Positions 1-8,495 of a stretch of 36,272 nucleotides of DNA are shown piece after piece (the stretch's first letter is position 1; every line of letters starts with the position of its first letter). Below the pieces are notes generated by a model. It did no database searches and had not been told where the DNA came from. It saw only the letters and a list, made by a program, of their open reading frames with translations. The DNA comes from an uncultured Spartobacteria bacterium (lineage in GTDB: Bacteria; Verrucomicrobiota; Verrucomicrobiia; Chthoniobacterales; UBA6821): NCBI GenBank assembly GCA_903847935.1, contig CAINEX010000129.1, positions 1 to 36,272 of the forward strand, read 5' to 3'. The translations under genes and the position numbers were made by a program.

Positions 1-615
1 ATCGGAACAAGTTATGGACTGATCGCAGGCTCCGCGCGGGGCGGTTTTGACAATGTTATGATGAGGGTGGTCGACATCCTCTATTCGGTACCCCGCCTCA
101 TCTTCATCCTGATTCTGATCAATGCCTTCAACGAGCGCCTGCAACAATGTGCGAGTAGCCACGGTTGGAACTGGTTGGTCTCCTCTTCACGTATTGTGAT
201 CCTGATCATCAGCCTAGGACTGATCGAGTGGCTGACTATGGCCCGGATTGTGAGGGGACAAACATTGAGTATCAAGGGTCGCTCCTACGTGGCCGCCGCA
301 AAAGTCCTCGGAGAGGGATACTGGACCATCCTATGGCGTCATATTTTTCCCAATCTCGCCGGGGTTGTACTCGTCTACCTTACCCTTGCCATTCCCTCCG
401 TGATTATTGACGAAGCTTTCCTGAGTTTTCTCGGACTGGGGGTCCAGGCTCCCCAATCGAGTTGGGGATCACTTCTCGCGGAGGGGGCCGCCTCCATCAA
501 TCCCCTTCGTAACGCTTGGTGGATGCTTCTTTTTCCCTCCTTCGTGATGCTGCTCACCCTGCTCTCACTCTATAATTTGGGAGAGGCTCTTCGGCGCTCC
601 TTGCAGGCCAGATAA
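1..615 (+). CDS. Peptide-type ABC transporter permease (DppC/OppC family), 5'-truncated
   Basis: The reading frame is open from base 1, so the gene starts upstream of the window and about 204 C-terminal residues are visible. The protein is a polytopic inner-membrane permease of a binding-protein-dependent ABC importer for di/oligopeptides or similar solutes. The cytoplasmic EAA-type loop that docks the ATPase is recognisable (AAAKVLGEGYWTILWRHIFP, nt 295-354). It is followed by the family-typical FLSFLGLGVQAP and SWGSLL segments and a final hydrophobic helix. It is the last gene of its operon; the next gene begins about 60 bases later. An OppF-type ATPase gene lies far away at 33143, so the system may be dispersed or that ATPase may belong elsewhere. 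Family assignment is firm; substrate is unknown. Confidence 0.9.
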   Translation: MGTSYGLIAGSARGGFDNVMMRVVDILYSVPRLIFILILINAFNERLQQCASSHGWNWLVSSSRIVILIISLGLIEWLTMARIVRGQTLSIKGRSYVAAAKVLGEGYWTILWRHIFPNLAGVVLVYLTLAIPSVIIDEAFLSFLGLGVQAPQSSWGSLLAEGAASINPLRNAWWMLLFPSFVMLLTLLSLYNLGEALRRSLQAR

Positions 616-676
616 TTCATCCCGTGCATTTCTTCCCGTCTTGCCCGCAGGGGCCCTGACGGGGCACGATACCGGG

Positions 677-1987
677 ATGAGTGAAGCAGCCGCACGAATG
701 ATTGTGGAGAGACTTCGCGCCAGCGGTTTCGAGGCGCTTTATGCCGGGGGATGCGTGCGTGACACCCTTCTGGGCTTCACTCCCCATGACTATGATGTCG
801 CCACCAGTGCTCGTCCGGAAGAGGTTGAGGCGCTTTTCCCCAGAACGGTCCCCGTGGGGGCTCAGTTTGGAGTTATTCTGGTTCTGGAAGGAGGATCGGA
901 GATCCAGGTGGCAACATTCCGGGGAGATGGGGCCTACCGGGATGGGCGTCATCCGGAGAGTGTTCGATTCACCGATGCAGAGGGGGATGCGCGACGCAGG
1001 GATTTCACGGTCAATGGACTGTTTTACGATCCCCTGAAGGACGAGATCCTCGACTATGTTGGCGGCCGTGAAGATCTCAAGAAGGGCCTCCTTTGCGCAA
1101 TCGGTGTCCCCCAGGAACGTTTCTCCGAAGATAAGCTCAGGATTCTGAGAGCCCTCCGTTTTGCGACGACCTTGGGCTTCACCATCGATGGAGAGACTTG
1201 GAAAGCGGTGTTGAAGCATGCCCCTGAAATCCATGCCGTGAGCGCTGAGAGGATCAGGGAGGAGTTGGTGAAGATTCTTCTCTCGCCAAACCGAGTCCGG
1301 GGCTTCGACCTGCTTGATGAGAGCGGACTCCTCCGCGAGATCCTACCGGAAATGGACCAACTCAAGGGCTGCGATCAGCCTCCTGAATTCCACCCCGAGG
1401 GTGATGTCTTTGTCCACACGCGCCTCATGCTCACACTGCTGGCCCCGGATGCCCCTCTCTCGCTCATCCTCGCGGTCCTCTTTCACGATCTTGGCAAGCC
1501 ATCCACCCGTACGGTGGATGAGACGGGGCGCATCCGCTTCAATGGTCATGAGGGAGTCAGTACAGAAATGAGTCTGAAAATCCTGCAGCGCCTTCGCTTT
1601 CCGAATGAGGTGATCGATGCGGTCTTACCTTCAGTAAGACTTCACATGAGCTTCAAGGATGTCCCCAACATGCGGCTCTCCACGATCAAGCGGATGATGG
1701 CGCGTCCTACCTTTGAGGAAGAACTGGAACTTCACCGCGTCGATTGCCTGGCCAGTCATGGGATGCTTGATAACCATGCCATCCTGATCGCCAAAAGGGC
1801 GGAGTTCGGTCAGGAACCGCTCATTCCCCCTCCCCTAGTGTCGGGTCATGACCTGATTGCCATGGGATGGAGGCCGGGCCCCCGCTTCATGGAAGTTTTG
1901 CAGTCTGTTCAGACACGGCAACTCGAGGGAACCCTTAACTCAAGGGAGGAAGCCCTTGCTTGGATTCGGGCAGAAACTCCCCAATGA
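677..1987 (+). CDS. cca: CCA tRNA nucleotidyltransferase / poly(A) polymerase family protein with HD domain
   Basis: Class II nucleotidyltransferase, expected to add or repair the 3' CCA end of tRNA using CTP and ATP. Counting from the ATG at 677 (436 residues), the family signature GGCVRD lies at 24-29, the metal-binding D-x-D (DYD) at 38-40 and the RRDFTVN motif at 107-113. An HD-type phosphohydrolase motif (FHDLGKP) lies near residue 270, as in the longer HD-containing CCA enzymes. A TTG at 641 would add 12 residues of unlikely sequence, so the ATG is preferred, although neither has a convincing Shine-Dalgarno. A poly(A) polymerase role cannot be excluded from motifs alone. Confidence 0.9.
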   Translation: MSEAAARMIVERLRASGFEALYAGGCVRDTLLGFTPHDYDVATSARPEEVEALFPRTVPVGAQFGVILVLEGGSEIQVATFRGDGAYRDGRHPESVRFTDAEGDARRRDFTVNGLFYDPLKDEILDYVGGREDLKKGLLCAIGVPQERFSEDKLRILRALRFATTLGFTIDGETWKAVLKHAPEIHAVSAERIREELVKILLSPNRVRGFDLLDESGLLREILPEMDQLKGCDQPPEFHPEGDVFVHTRLMLTLLAPDAPLSLILAVLFHDLGKPSTRTVDETGRIRFNGHEGVSTEMSLKILQRLRFPNEVIDAVLPSVRLHMSFKDVPNMRLSTIKRMMARPTFEEELELHRVDCLASHGMLDNHAILIAKRAEFGQEPLIPPPLVSGHDLIAMGWRPGPRFMEVLQSVQTRQLEGTLNSREEALAWIRAETPQ

Positions 1988-2084
1988 CCGAAGTTTGTCA
2001 TTAACACCCCTTTTTACATTGAACATTCGGGTAATCTCCAGTGTCTCTATTGACGGATACTTCTTTCACCATTCTATTCCTCAG

Positions 2085-3848
2085 ATGCCCCCTTTGAAAA
2101 AACACAAAATTAAGGTGACGGTTCTTTCTCTTTCGTTGTCGCTGGTCATGGCAACTGCAACTTTCGCAACACCACCGGCCGTGAATACCAATCATCCGTT
2201 CAGCTTTGGATACTATGTTCCGGCAACTCAGAGCACGAATTTCAATCTTTCCGAATATTTCACGATCTCCAATCCCTCGACCTCGAACAATGTGTTCAGC
2301 AATACGGTGTTGGTAGATAGCACCCTGGGCAATTTTTTCGTCGAACTTTACCCGCAGAGCGCTCCGCAGACCGTGGCCAACTTCCTTAAGTATGTCACCA
2401 ATGGGCTTTACCAGAATATGTTTGTCCAGCGTTCCGTTCCCGGGTTTGTGATTCAAATGGGGGGATTCACCCTTGATCCATCGTATTCGCAGGGCACATA
2501 TTTCCCTGCCATCCCGACCTATCCTGCAGTTCCGAGTGAAGTGTCCTTGTCTAATACCACAGGTACTCTCGCCATGGCTCTTGGTTCCGACACAAATGGC
2601 AACTACCTCACCAACAGCGGTACCAGTCAGTGGTTCGTGAATCTCACTAACAATACCAGTCTTAATCCTTATTTCACTGTCTTTGGCCAGGTCATGGAAC
2701 CCGGGTTGCCTGTGGTGGGTGCCATCGCTGCCTGCAACACCGCAGATCTCAGTAGTTACAGTGCAGCACTTGGCACTGTTCCTTTGTCAGGATGGTCGAC
2801 GAATAGCTCGAACGGCATCTCTTTCACGAACTTCATCTCGATCAAGGAGATGGCGGCCAATCCCACGCTTCCCTACTTTGCGGTCAGTTCTGATCCTGAG
2901 TCCTTCAAGACAACGTTGAAGGGCCCCAACCTGAGCGTGAACTTCGTGAAGTACCCCACAAATCTTGCAACAACGCAGGATTTCGTGAGGATCAGCGTCT
3001 ACGCTTCCGACACTAACGGCAACGTCACCAATACCTCTTTTGTGGTGGTTCCTTATCCCGCCGGGACACAAAGCATCTCTTTCCCTGCTATTCCCCAGCA
3101 GGTCTTCACAACCAACACATTCGATCTCAATAGTCTCTTCGCCAAAGCGCCAAAGGCATCATCCGGATTACCCTTGGAATTCACCACGACGGGACCGATT
3201 AAATCGACAAATGGTCTCTACTACTTCACGGGGACGGGAACAGTGACTGTGACAGCCCAGACACCCAACTCCTCCCCTTACTTCTACTACTACAAGCCTG
3301 CCACACCCGTGACCGTGAACTTCCTAGTCAAGTCCAACTCCCAGACATTGGGATCCTTCGGAACTGTCCCGACATCTCCCTACGGCCAAAACATCCAGGT
3401 CTTTCCTCCCGCCGCAACATCGGGACTCCCTGTCAGCGTCTCCGTAAAATCAGGTCCGGCAAAACTTGGAGGCTTCTCCAATGGGAACTACCTTATCACA
3501 CCGACGGGGATCGGAACCGTGACGCTGGCCGCCAATCAAATCGGAAACCCCTCCTACATCCCTGCTCCCGAAGTCACCACCAGTTTCTCCATCGTCAAGG
3601 GAACTCCAACCGTCACCTTCCCCAGCGTAACCAATATTCCCAGCATCCCCGGAAAGACTTTCAAACTAACGGCTACTTCCTCCGCAAAACTTCCTATCTC
3701 GTTTTCAAGCAGTGACACCAACGTCATCTCGATCAAGGGAAACATAGCAACCGTTAAAAGCCTGGGTTCCAGCACGCTGACAGCCTCCACCCCATCCACA
3801 ACTGACTGGTCTGCAGCCCAGTCATCTCAGGTCGTGACGCCTCAGTAA
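2085..3848 (+). CDS. Secreted cyclophilin-type peptidyl-prolyl isomerase with long Ig-like C-terminal region
   Basis: The 587-residue product starts at the ATG at 2085, where a basic stretch (KKHKIK), a hydrophobic core and a Ser/Ala/Thr-rich cleavage region form a clear signal peptide. Residues about 74-250 are a cyclophilin domain: the hallmark segment reads QRSVPGFVIQMGG, keeping the catalytic Arg and the Phe and Gln positions, and GTLAMAL and SQWFVNL follow. The remaining 330 residues are Ser/Thr/Pro-rich and contain repeated beta-rich Ig-like units (for example FPAIPQQ, FGTVPTSPYGQ, FPSVTNIPSIPGK). No C-terminal anchor or sorting signal is visible. It probably assists folding in the periplasm or outside the cell. 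The reading frame is open upstream of 2085, but that part overlaps cca and is not signal-like. Confidence 0.82.
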   Translation: MPPLKKHKIKVTVLSLSLSLVMATATFATPPAVNTNHPFSFGYYVPATQSTNFNLSEYFTISNPSTSNNVFSNTVLVDSTLGNFFVELYPQSAPQTVANFLKYVTNGLYQNMFVQRSVPGFVIQMGGFTLDPSYSQGTYFPAIPTYPAVPSEVSLSNTTGTLAMALGSDTNGNYLTNSGTSQWFVNLTNNTSLNPYFTVFGQVMEPGLPVVGAIAACNTADLSSYSAALGTVPLSGWSTNSSNGISFTNFISIKEMAANPTLPYFAVSSDPESFKTTLKGPNLSVNFVKYPTNLATTQDFVRISVYASDTNGNVTNTSFVVVPYPAGTQSISFPAIPQQVFTTNTFDLNSLFAKAPKASSGLPLEFTTTGPIKSTNGLYYFTGTGTVTVTAQTPNSSPYFYYYKPATPVTVNFLVKSNSQTLGSFGTVPTSPYGQNIQVFPPAATSGLPVSVSVKSGPAKLGGFSNGNYLITPTGIGTVTLAANQIGNPSYIPAPEVTTSFSIVKGTPTVTFPSVTNIPSIPGKTFKLTATSSAKLPISFSSSDTNVISIKGNIATVKSLGSSTLTASTPSTTDWSAAQSSQVVTPQ

Positions 3849-3938
3849 GAATTATCTTGGCTGACCAACTCAGCCATGGACGAGTGCAAGTAAAGGAATC
3901 AACTTACAGGTAGTCAGGCTCAGGTAGAGGGGCGCACC

Positions 3939-5087
3939 TCACTCCTTCTCCACTGCATTGTGCACCCTGTAACCAGCTACAAATTCTCGGCGGAATTCGG
4001 CAAAGGAGCCGTCCAAAATAGCGCTCCTCATCCGCCTCATCAGAGTCAGGTAAAAGTGGAGATTATGCAGTGAGATCAGCCTCAGCCCAAGAATCTCCTC
4101 AGCCTTCACCAGATGCCTTAAATAGGCTCTTGAAAAGGTCGTGCAGGCGGGACAGGTGCAGCCCTCCTCGATCGGCATCGGATCGTTAGTATAGGGTGCA
4201 TTCTTGAGATTAAGGGTTCCCTTGGCTGTGAAGGCCGTGCCGTTTCGGGCAATCCTTGTTGGCAGAACGCAGTCGAACATGTCGATTCCGCGTGCAACCA
4301 TCTCGACAAGCTGTGGGGGAGTTCCAAGTCCCATCGCATATCGGGGAGAGCTTTCAGGGAGAAAAGGGACACTCGATTCCACCGCCTTCATCATTTCCGG
4401 TTCAGGTTCCCCGACGCTGACCCCTCCCACCGCGTAACCATCAAACCCGATCTCGACCAACGACCGTGCGGCCCGCTCCCGGAGATCGGCGTAGGAACTT
4501 CCCTGAACAATTCCAAAAAGCAGGGGGCGTCCCTCCTCCGGTTGCGTGCGCCACCACTCACGTGAGCGCCCTTCCCAGCGGGTGGTCAATGCCAGACTCT
4601 TTTCAGCTTCTTCGTAGGAGCATGGAAACGGAGGACACTCGTCGAACGCCATGACCACATCACTCCCGAGGTCCCTCTGGATCTGCATCGATGTCTCGGG
4701 ACCGATGAAGGTAGGCGTTCCGTCGAGGTGGTTCTGAAAGTGAACCCCCTCCTCTGTAATCCGCCGTAGCTTGGAGAGTGAAAAAACCTGGAAACCGCCG
4801 CTGTCGGTGAGGATTGCACGATCCCAACCCATGAACTTGTGGAGACCACCCAACTCTCCGATCAGCTTCTCACCCGGACGCACGTGCAGGTGATAGGTAT
4901 TGCTCAAGATGATTCCTGCCCCCATCGCGCGAAGTTCATCGGGAGAGACCGCTTTAACGGTGGCCTGTGTACCGACCGGCATGAAGACAGGCGTCTCCAC
5001 ATCACCCCGGCGGGTGTGCAGGATCCCAGCCCGGGCCCTGCTTTTCGAATCAGTCTTAAGAAGTGTATATGGTTTTAAAGAACTCAC
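3939..5087 (-). CDS. tgt: Queuine/preQ1 tRNA-ribosyltransferase
   Basis: Exchanges guanine at tRNA wobble position 34 for preQ1 (in most bacteria) in GUN-anticodon tRNAs, a step of queuosine synthesis. The 382-residue length is normal. The catalytic Asp sits in TDSGGFQVF (D95), the second catalytic Asp region is FDCVLPTRIARNG near residue 270, and a CxCxxC zinc motif (CTCPAC) near 310 is followed by HNLHFY, supplying the zinc His. The start is GTG at 5087; the frame is closed a short way upstream, so no earlier ATG is available. No other queuosine gene and no preQ1 riboswitch-like element is visible in the window. The gene converges on the cyclophilin gene with a 90-base gap. Confidence 0.95.
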   Translation of the reverse strand: MSSLKPYTLLKTDSKSRARAGILHTRRGDVETPVFMPVGTQATVKAVSPDELRAMGAGIILSNTYHLHVRPGEKLIGELGGLHKFMGWDRAILTDSGGFQVFSLSKLRRITEEGVHFQNHLDGTPTFIGPETSMQIQRDLGSDVVMAFDECPPFPCSYEEAEKSLALTTRWEGRSREWWRTQPEEGRPLLFGIVQGSSYADLRERAARSLVEIGFDGYAVGGVSVGEPEPEMMKAVESSVPFLPESSPRYAMGLGTPPQLVEMVARGIDMFDCVLPTRIARNGTAFTAKGTLNLKNAPYTNDPMPIEEGCTCPACTTFSRAYLRHLVKAEEILGLRLISLHNLHFYLTLMRRMRSAILDGSFAEFRREFVAGYRVHNAVEKE

Positions 5088-5219
5088 AGGGATGACGAAG
5101 AAATACTGTTAAGCTGAAGACTGCATGCTGTAAGTGGGAGAAAAATAACAAAAGAACGGACACCTAGGTTTCCTTATCCCTTTTATCCCCCTATTCCCCT
5201 TGATCCCTCTGCGGTGATC

Positions 5220-6509
5220 TTAGCTCCTGAATCCGCTCTCAAGATCCCAGACAACCTTGCCTCCGACGATCGTGGTGAGAGCTCGTCCGCGAAGAGCAAA
5301 CTCATGGAAAGGAGTATTCCTGGAAAGTGAGGGCGAATCATTCCTATCGTAGGTCCAGGAGTGATCTGGATCCAAGATGGTTATATCCGCAGGCGCACCT
5401 ACTGAAAGGGTGCCACGATCGAGTCGCAGGAGTTTTGCGGGATTCACCGTCAAGAGGGTGATGATCTGAGGCAGGGTCAGTGCCTTGCGTTGGTGCAGGA
5501 GGATTTCCAGGAAAACCGCCAACTCCGTCTCCAGACCCAACATACCAAAGGGAGCCTGATCAAACTCCACCTCCTTCTCGTAGGTGGCATGAGGTGCATG
5601 ATCGCTTGCGAGGATGCTGATGGTTCCATCAGCGATGCCCGCGATGATCGCATCGATATCGGCTGGGGTGCGAAGCGGAGGGTTCACCTTGAAATTTGTA
5701 TCGAAGGTTTTGAGCCGCTCGTCGGTAAGAGAGATGTGGTGGGGGCAGGCCTCAGCCGTGATGGGGACCCCTCTGAGGCGGGCCTCACGCAGGAGACGAA
5801 CACTCCTTGCGGAGCTGATATGCTGGCAGTGGATCGGGTGGCCGGTCTCCTCGGCGAGCAGGATATTGCGGGCAACAATGAGATCCTCGGCTAGTGCAGG
5901 CCAACCGGGGAGACCAAGTCGCGTACTCCATTCCCCCTCGTTCATGACACCATCCGCACTCAGCGTTGCCTCCTGACAATGATCCATCACGGGAAGTCCG
6001 AACTGGCGGGCGTATTCGACGGCACGTCGCATGACCCCGTGATTCTGGATGCAACGACCATCATCGGTCAAAGCAACGACTCCAGCCTGCGCGAGCGCCC
6101 CGATGGGGGACATCTCCTCTCCGGCCAAACCTCGGGTGATGGCTCCCGTGCAGAAAACATTCACGCAGGCGGTCGTTGCGGCTCGTTCCTGAATCCACGC
6201 AATCGTGGAAGGACTATCAGCGACAGGGGAGGTATTCGGCATGCAGACGACAGTGGTGAATCCACCGAATGCTGCGCATCGAGCACCGGTGGCGATGGTC
6301 TCCTTGTGCGACTGCCCCGGTTCACGGAAATGAACGTGAATGTCGATCAATCCAGGAGATACTACCTTCCCAGTGGCATCGATCACCTCCGCATGAGGTG
6401 ATTTTTCGTGAACGAGGATCCCGTCACGGACATTGATGTCGCGGATTTCATCGATGCCATTAGCCGGATCGATCACACGGCCCCCGGTGATGTGCAGTGA
6501 GTGATTCAT
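5220..6509 (-). CDS. pyrC: Dihydroorotase (class I type)
   Basis: Third step of de novo pyrimidine synthesis: cyclises carbamoyl-aspartate to dihydroorotate. Counting from the ATG at 6509 (429 residues), the zinc-binding H-x-H lies in DIHVHFREPG (H58, H60). MDHCQE, HCQHISSARS and ASDHAPH supply the later metal and active-site residues. The TDDGR segment is typical of class I enzymes that use Asp rather than carboxylated Lys. The frame is open to 6692, but that extension runs antiparallel inside pyrB sense coding and is not protein-like. It follows pyrB by five bases and is the last gene of the pyrR-pyrB-pyrC operon. Confidence 0.94.
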   Translation of the reverse strand: MNHSLHITGGRVIDPANGIDEIRDINVRDGILVHEKSPHAEVIDATGKVVSPGLIDIHVHFREPGQSHKETIATGARCAAFGGFTTVVCMPNTSPVADSPSTIAWIQERAATTACVNVFCTGAITRGLAGEEMSPIGALAQAGVVALTDDGRCIQNHGVMRRAVEYARQFGLPVMDHCQEATLSADGVMNEGEWSTRLGLPGWPALAEDLIVARNILLAEETGHPIHCQHISSARSVRLLREARLRGVPITAEACPHHISLTDERLKTFDTNFKVNPPLRTPADIDAIIAGIADGTISILASDHAPHATYEKEVEFDQAPFGMLGLETELAVFLEILLHQRKALTLPQIITLLTVNPAKLLRLDRGTLSVGAPADITILDPDHSWTYDRNDSPSLSRNTPFHEFALRGRALTTIVGGKVVWDLESGFRS

Positions 6510-6514
6510 GAGCT

Positions 6515-7468
6515 TTATTGATCGGTTGCAGAGGAAGCCATGGGAGCCCCTCCGGAGCAGAGGTAAAGAACAGCCATCCGGACGGCGAGCCCATTGGTGA
6601 CTTGGTCGAGGATCACGCTCCCCTTTCCGTCGGCCACAGCACTGTCGATTTCCACCCCTCGGTTCATCGGACCTGGATGCATGATCAGACAATTCTCCTT
6701 GAGGCGTCCGGCCCGTTTTTTTGTGAGCCCGAAACGAGCCGAGTATTCGCCCACTCCAGGGAAGTACTCCTTCCGTTGGCGCTCGTGCTGAATGCGCAGG
6801 AGATTGATCACATCCGATTCCTCAAGAACCTCATCGATACTGTGGGCAATCTCCACTCCAAGGGGTGAGAATGAGGCGGGCACTAGCGTGGGCGGTCCGA
6901 CCAGTGTCACTTTGGCACCTAGTTTCGTCAGAAGCTGAATGTTGGAACGGGCCACGCGGCTGAAAAGGATATCTCCCACGATGGCGACACGAACTCCCTC
7001 GATGTGACCCAACTTTTCACGGATCGTGAAGGCATCCAGCAAACCTTGGGTGGGGTGTTCATGTGCGCCGTCGCCGGCATTGATAACCGAGGCATTGAGT
7101 CGGTCGGCCAGAAAGCGGGCACTTCCTGCGGACTTGTGACGGATAACAATGAGGTCGGCCCTCAGGGCTTCGAGGTTCCGAGCCGTGTCAAGGAGTGTCT
7201 CCCCCTTCTCAAGACTTGATGCCGAGGCCGAGATATTCACCACATCGGCACTGAGTCGCATGGCGGCCAACTCAAAGGAGATTCTGGTACGTGTGCTCGG
7301 TTCGATAAAAAAATTGACCAGTGTCTTGCCCCGGAGTGCAGGCACTTTCTTCAGGTTCCGTTCACCGACCCCTTTGAATGCGGTGGCCGTGTCAAGGATC
7401 GTCATCAATTCCTGGGCCGTGTGATCCGCCAGGGCGCAAAGATCTTTGTGTTGCCAGTTCATTGTCAT
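6515..7468 (-). CDS. pyrB: Aspartate carbamoyltransferase catalytic subunit
   Basis: Condenses carbamoyl phosphate with aspartate, the committed pyrimidine step. The 317-residue product has the carbamoyl-phosphate loop PSTRTR (57-62) and the HPTQGLLDAFTI motif near residue 137; HPGPMNRG near the C-terminus is aspartate-side. The start codon at 7468 overlaps the pyrR stop as ATGA, implying translational coupling. No pyrI regulatory subunit is adjacent, which fits the catalytic-trimer type that accompanies PyrR in other bacteria. Control is therefore expected through PyrR rather than PyrI allostery, an inference from gene content in this window only. Confidence 0.95.
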   Translation of the reverse strand: MTMNWQHKDLCALADHTAQELMTILDTATAFKGVGERNLKKVPALRGKTLVNFFIEPSTRTRISFELAAMRLSADVVNISASASSLEKGETLLDTARNLEALRADLIVIRHKSAGSARFLADRLNASVINAGDGAHEHPTQGLLDAFTIREKLGHIEGVRVAIVGDILFSRVARSNIQLLTKLGAKVTLVGPPTLVPASFSPLGVEIAHSIDEVLEESDVINLLRIQHERQRKEYFPGVGEYSARFGLTKKRAGRLKENCLIMHPGPMNRGVEIDSAVADGKGSVILDQVTNGLAVRMAVLYLCSGGAPMASSATDQ

Positions 7469-8067
7469 CGGGAGGGAGTGGAGGTTCGGATCAGCGTTAC
7501 GGAATCAGGCACCCCGTCGAGTTGCTCGAAGCGGACCCTGATCCGATCGGTGGTCGCGGTGGGAACGTTTTTGCCAATAAAGTCTGCCCTGATGGGAAGC
7601 TCCCGGTGGCCCCTGTCCACCAAGGCGGCAAGTTGGATCCGCGAAGGGCGACCAAAAGAGGCAACGGCGTCCATGGCCGCCCTGCAACTCCTCCCCGTGT
7701 AGAGCACATCATCAATGAGCACCAAGGGACGCCCGTCAAGATCCAGAGGGAGTTCCGTGAGTTCCAACATGCTTACTCTGGCACGAGTCGAGAGATCATC
7801 CCGATGCATCGAGACATCCACGACTCCCAGCGACGGAGAGACACCTTCAATCTCGGCAATATGGGAAACGATCCGCTGGGCAATGATTTTACCACGGGTA
7901 GGAATCCCCGCGATGACAAGTCGTTTCAGGTCCTTATTCTGCTCTATGATTTCATGAGCAATCCGTCGAATCGCTTTCCTGATATCGTCGGCATCCATCA
8001 CCACTGACGCCTCCTCGCCCGAGAAGGCGAGTGATTCAGAGGTTTTTGTAGAGGGTTCGTGTTTCAT
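7465..8067 (-). CDS. pyrR: PyrR: pyrimidine operon RNA-binding regulator / uracil phosphoribosyltransferase
   Basis: PyrR senses UMP/UTP against PRPP and binds a specific mRNA hairpin; it often has weak uracil phosphoribosyltransferase activity. The PRPP-binding loop VLIDDVLYTGRS is at 116-127. IAGIPTRGK, the SMHRDD segment and the basic R-rich surface are family features. From residue 22 on the sequence parallels Bacillus PyrR, so there is an N-terminal extension of roughly 17 residues. The ATG at 8067 is still preferred because a PyrR-binding hairpin with an AAGGA Shine-Dalgarno ends two bases before it. The gene is first in pyrR-pyrB-pyrC and overlaps pyrB by four bases. Confidence 0.95.
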   Translation of the reverse strand: MKHEPSTKTSESLAFSGEEASVVMDADDIRKAIRRIAHEIIEQNKDLKRLVIAGIPTRGKIIAQRIVSHIAEIEGVSPSLGVVDVSMHRDDLSTRARVSMLELTELPLDLDGRPLVLIDDVLYTGRSCRAAMDAVASFGRPSRIQLAALVDRGHRELPIRADFIGKNVPTATTDRIRVRFEQLDGVPDSVTLIRTSTPSR

Positions 8068-8069
8068 TA

Positions 8070-8102
8070 TCCTTGGAGGCCTCGCGGGACCTGTTTAAAG
8101 GA
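8070..8102 (-). promoter_or_regulatory. PyrR-binding RNA hairpin covering the pyrR Shine-Dalgarno
   Basis: Read on the minus strand, the leader folds in order into: lower stem 5' arm UCCUU (8102-8098), bulge UAAAC, upper stem 5' arm AGGUC, hexaloop CCGCGA (8087-8082), upper stem 3' arm GGCCU, CC, and lower stem 3' arm AAGGA (8074-8070). Both stems are five pairs, with one U-G. The hexaloop fits the known CNGNGA consensus, and the core GUCCCGCGAGGC fits GUCCNGNGAGGC. The lower 3' arm AAGGA is also the pyrR ribosome binding site, two bases from AUG. No terminator follows, so PyrR should act by blocking translation rather than by attenuation. Confidence 0.9.
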
Positions 8103-8119
8103 CTCAGGTTTTCGTCCGG

Positions 8120-8350
8120 TTAGATCATTCCTTTTGCCGACAATCTTGCCCGGCGCCAAGCGGTTCTGTGTTTCATCATCCAATCAAGGAGAGCTCTCTC
8201 GAAGCCGATATCACGGCCCGCCTTTTCACTCTCCATCCACTTGTGACGGAGGATCTCCTCCCGCTCAGCAAGAAACTCCCTGTAAATGGTGGAGTTTTTG
8301 AGCAAGCTTCCAGCATCCGTAGATTTTAAGGCACTAGGCACAACTAACAA
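8120..8350 (-). CDS. Small basic protein of unknown function upstream of pyrR
   Basis: A 76-residue frame with a TTG start at 8350; an internal TTG could also serve. I cannot assign a function. The C-terminal two thirds is a charged helical stretch (REFLAEREEILRHKWMESEK, then DIGFERALLDWMMKHRTAWR) with no membrane segment, signal or metal motif. The sequence has the look of a conserved small domain rather than random translation, because aromatic and charged residues are regularly spaced. It ends 18 bases before the PyrR hairpin and is on the same strand, so it may share a transcript with the pyr genes. Confidence 0.55.
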   Translation of the reverse strand: MLVVPSALKSTDAGSLLKNSTIYREFLAEREEILRHKWMESEKAGRDIGFERALLDWMMKHRTAWRRARLSAKGMI

Positions 8351-8495
8351 TATGAAGCATCACCAACCTTCCAGTCAAGTGGAAGAGGGATCCCAACTCT
8401 AATCCATCCCGCTTGATCGTAAGGAGGTACCTCTTTTCCCAATTTCAACACGTCACTTTCTTGCCTCAAGACAGGGATGACTTAAAGTATAGTCC

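Noticed and set aside
617-1234. 205-codon open frame on the minus strand inside cca
   Set aside because: It is fully antisense to a gene with clear catalytic motifs and has no recognisable domain; long antisense frames are expected in GC-rich codon-biased DNA.
2050-2080. TTGACG followed by an AT-rich hexamer just before the cyclophilin start
   Set aside because: A promoter here would start transcription almost at the start codon, and the -10 match is poor.
3859-3875. Six-pair inverted repeat GGCTGA/TCAGCC between the convergent cyclophilin and tgt genes
   Set aside because: Short stem with no T tract on either strand; not enough to call a terminator.
6510-6692. N-terminal extension of the dihydroorotase frame into pyrB
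   Set aside because: The first 61 residues are Arg/Gly/Cys-rich shadow translation of pyrB; the family start fits the ATG at 6509.
8368-8385. Inverted repeat CTTCCA/TGGAAG upstream of proC
   Set aside because: Six-pair stem without U tract or known regulator consensus; could be chance.
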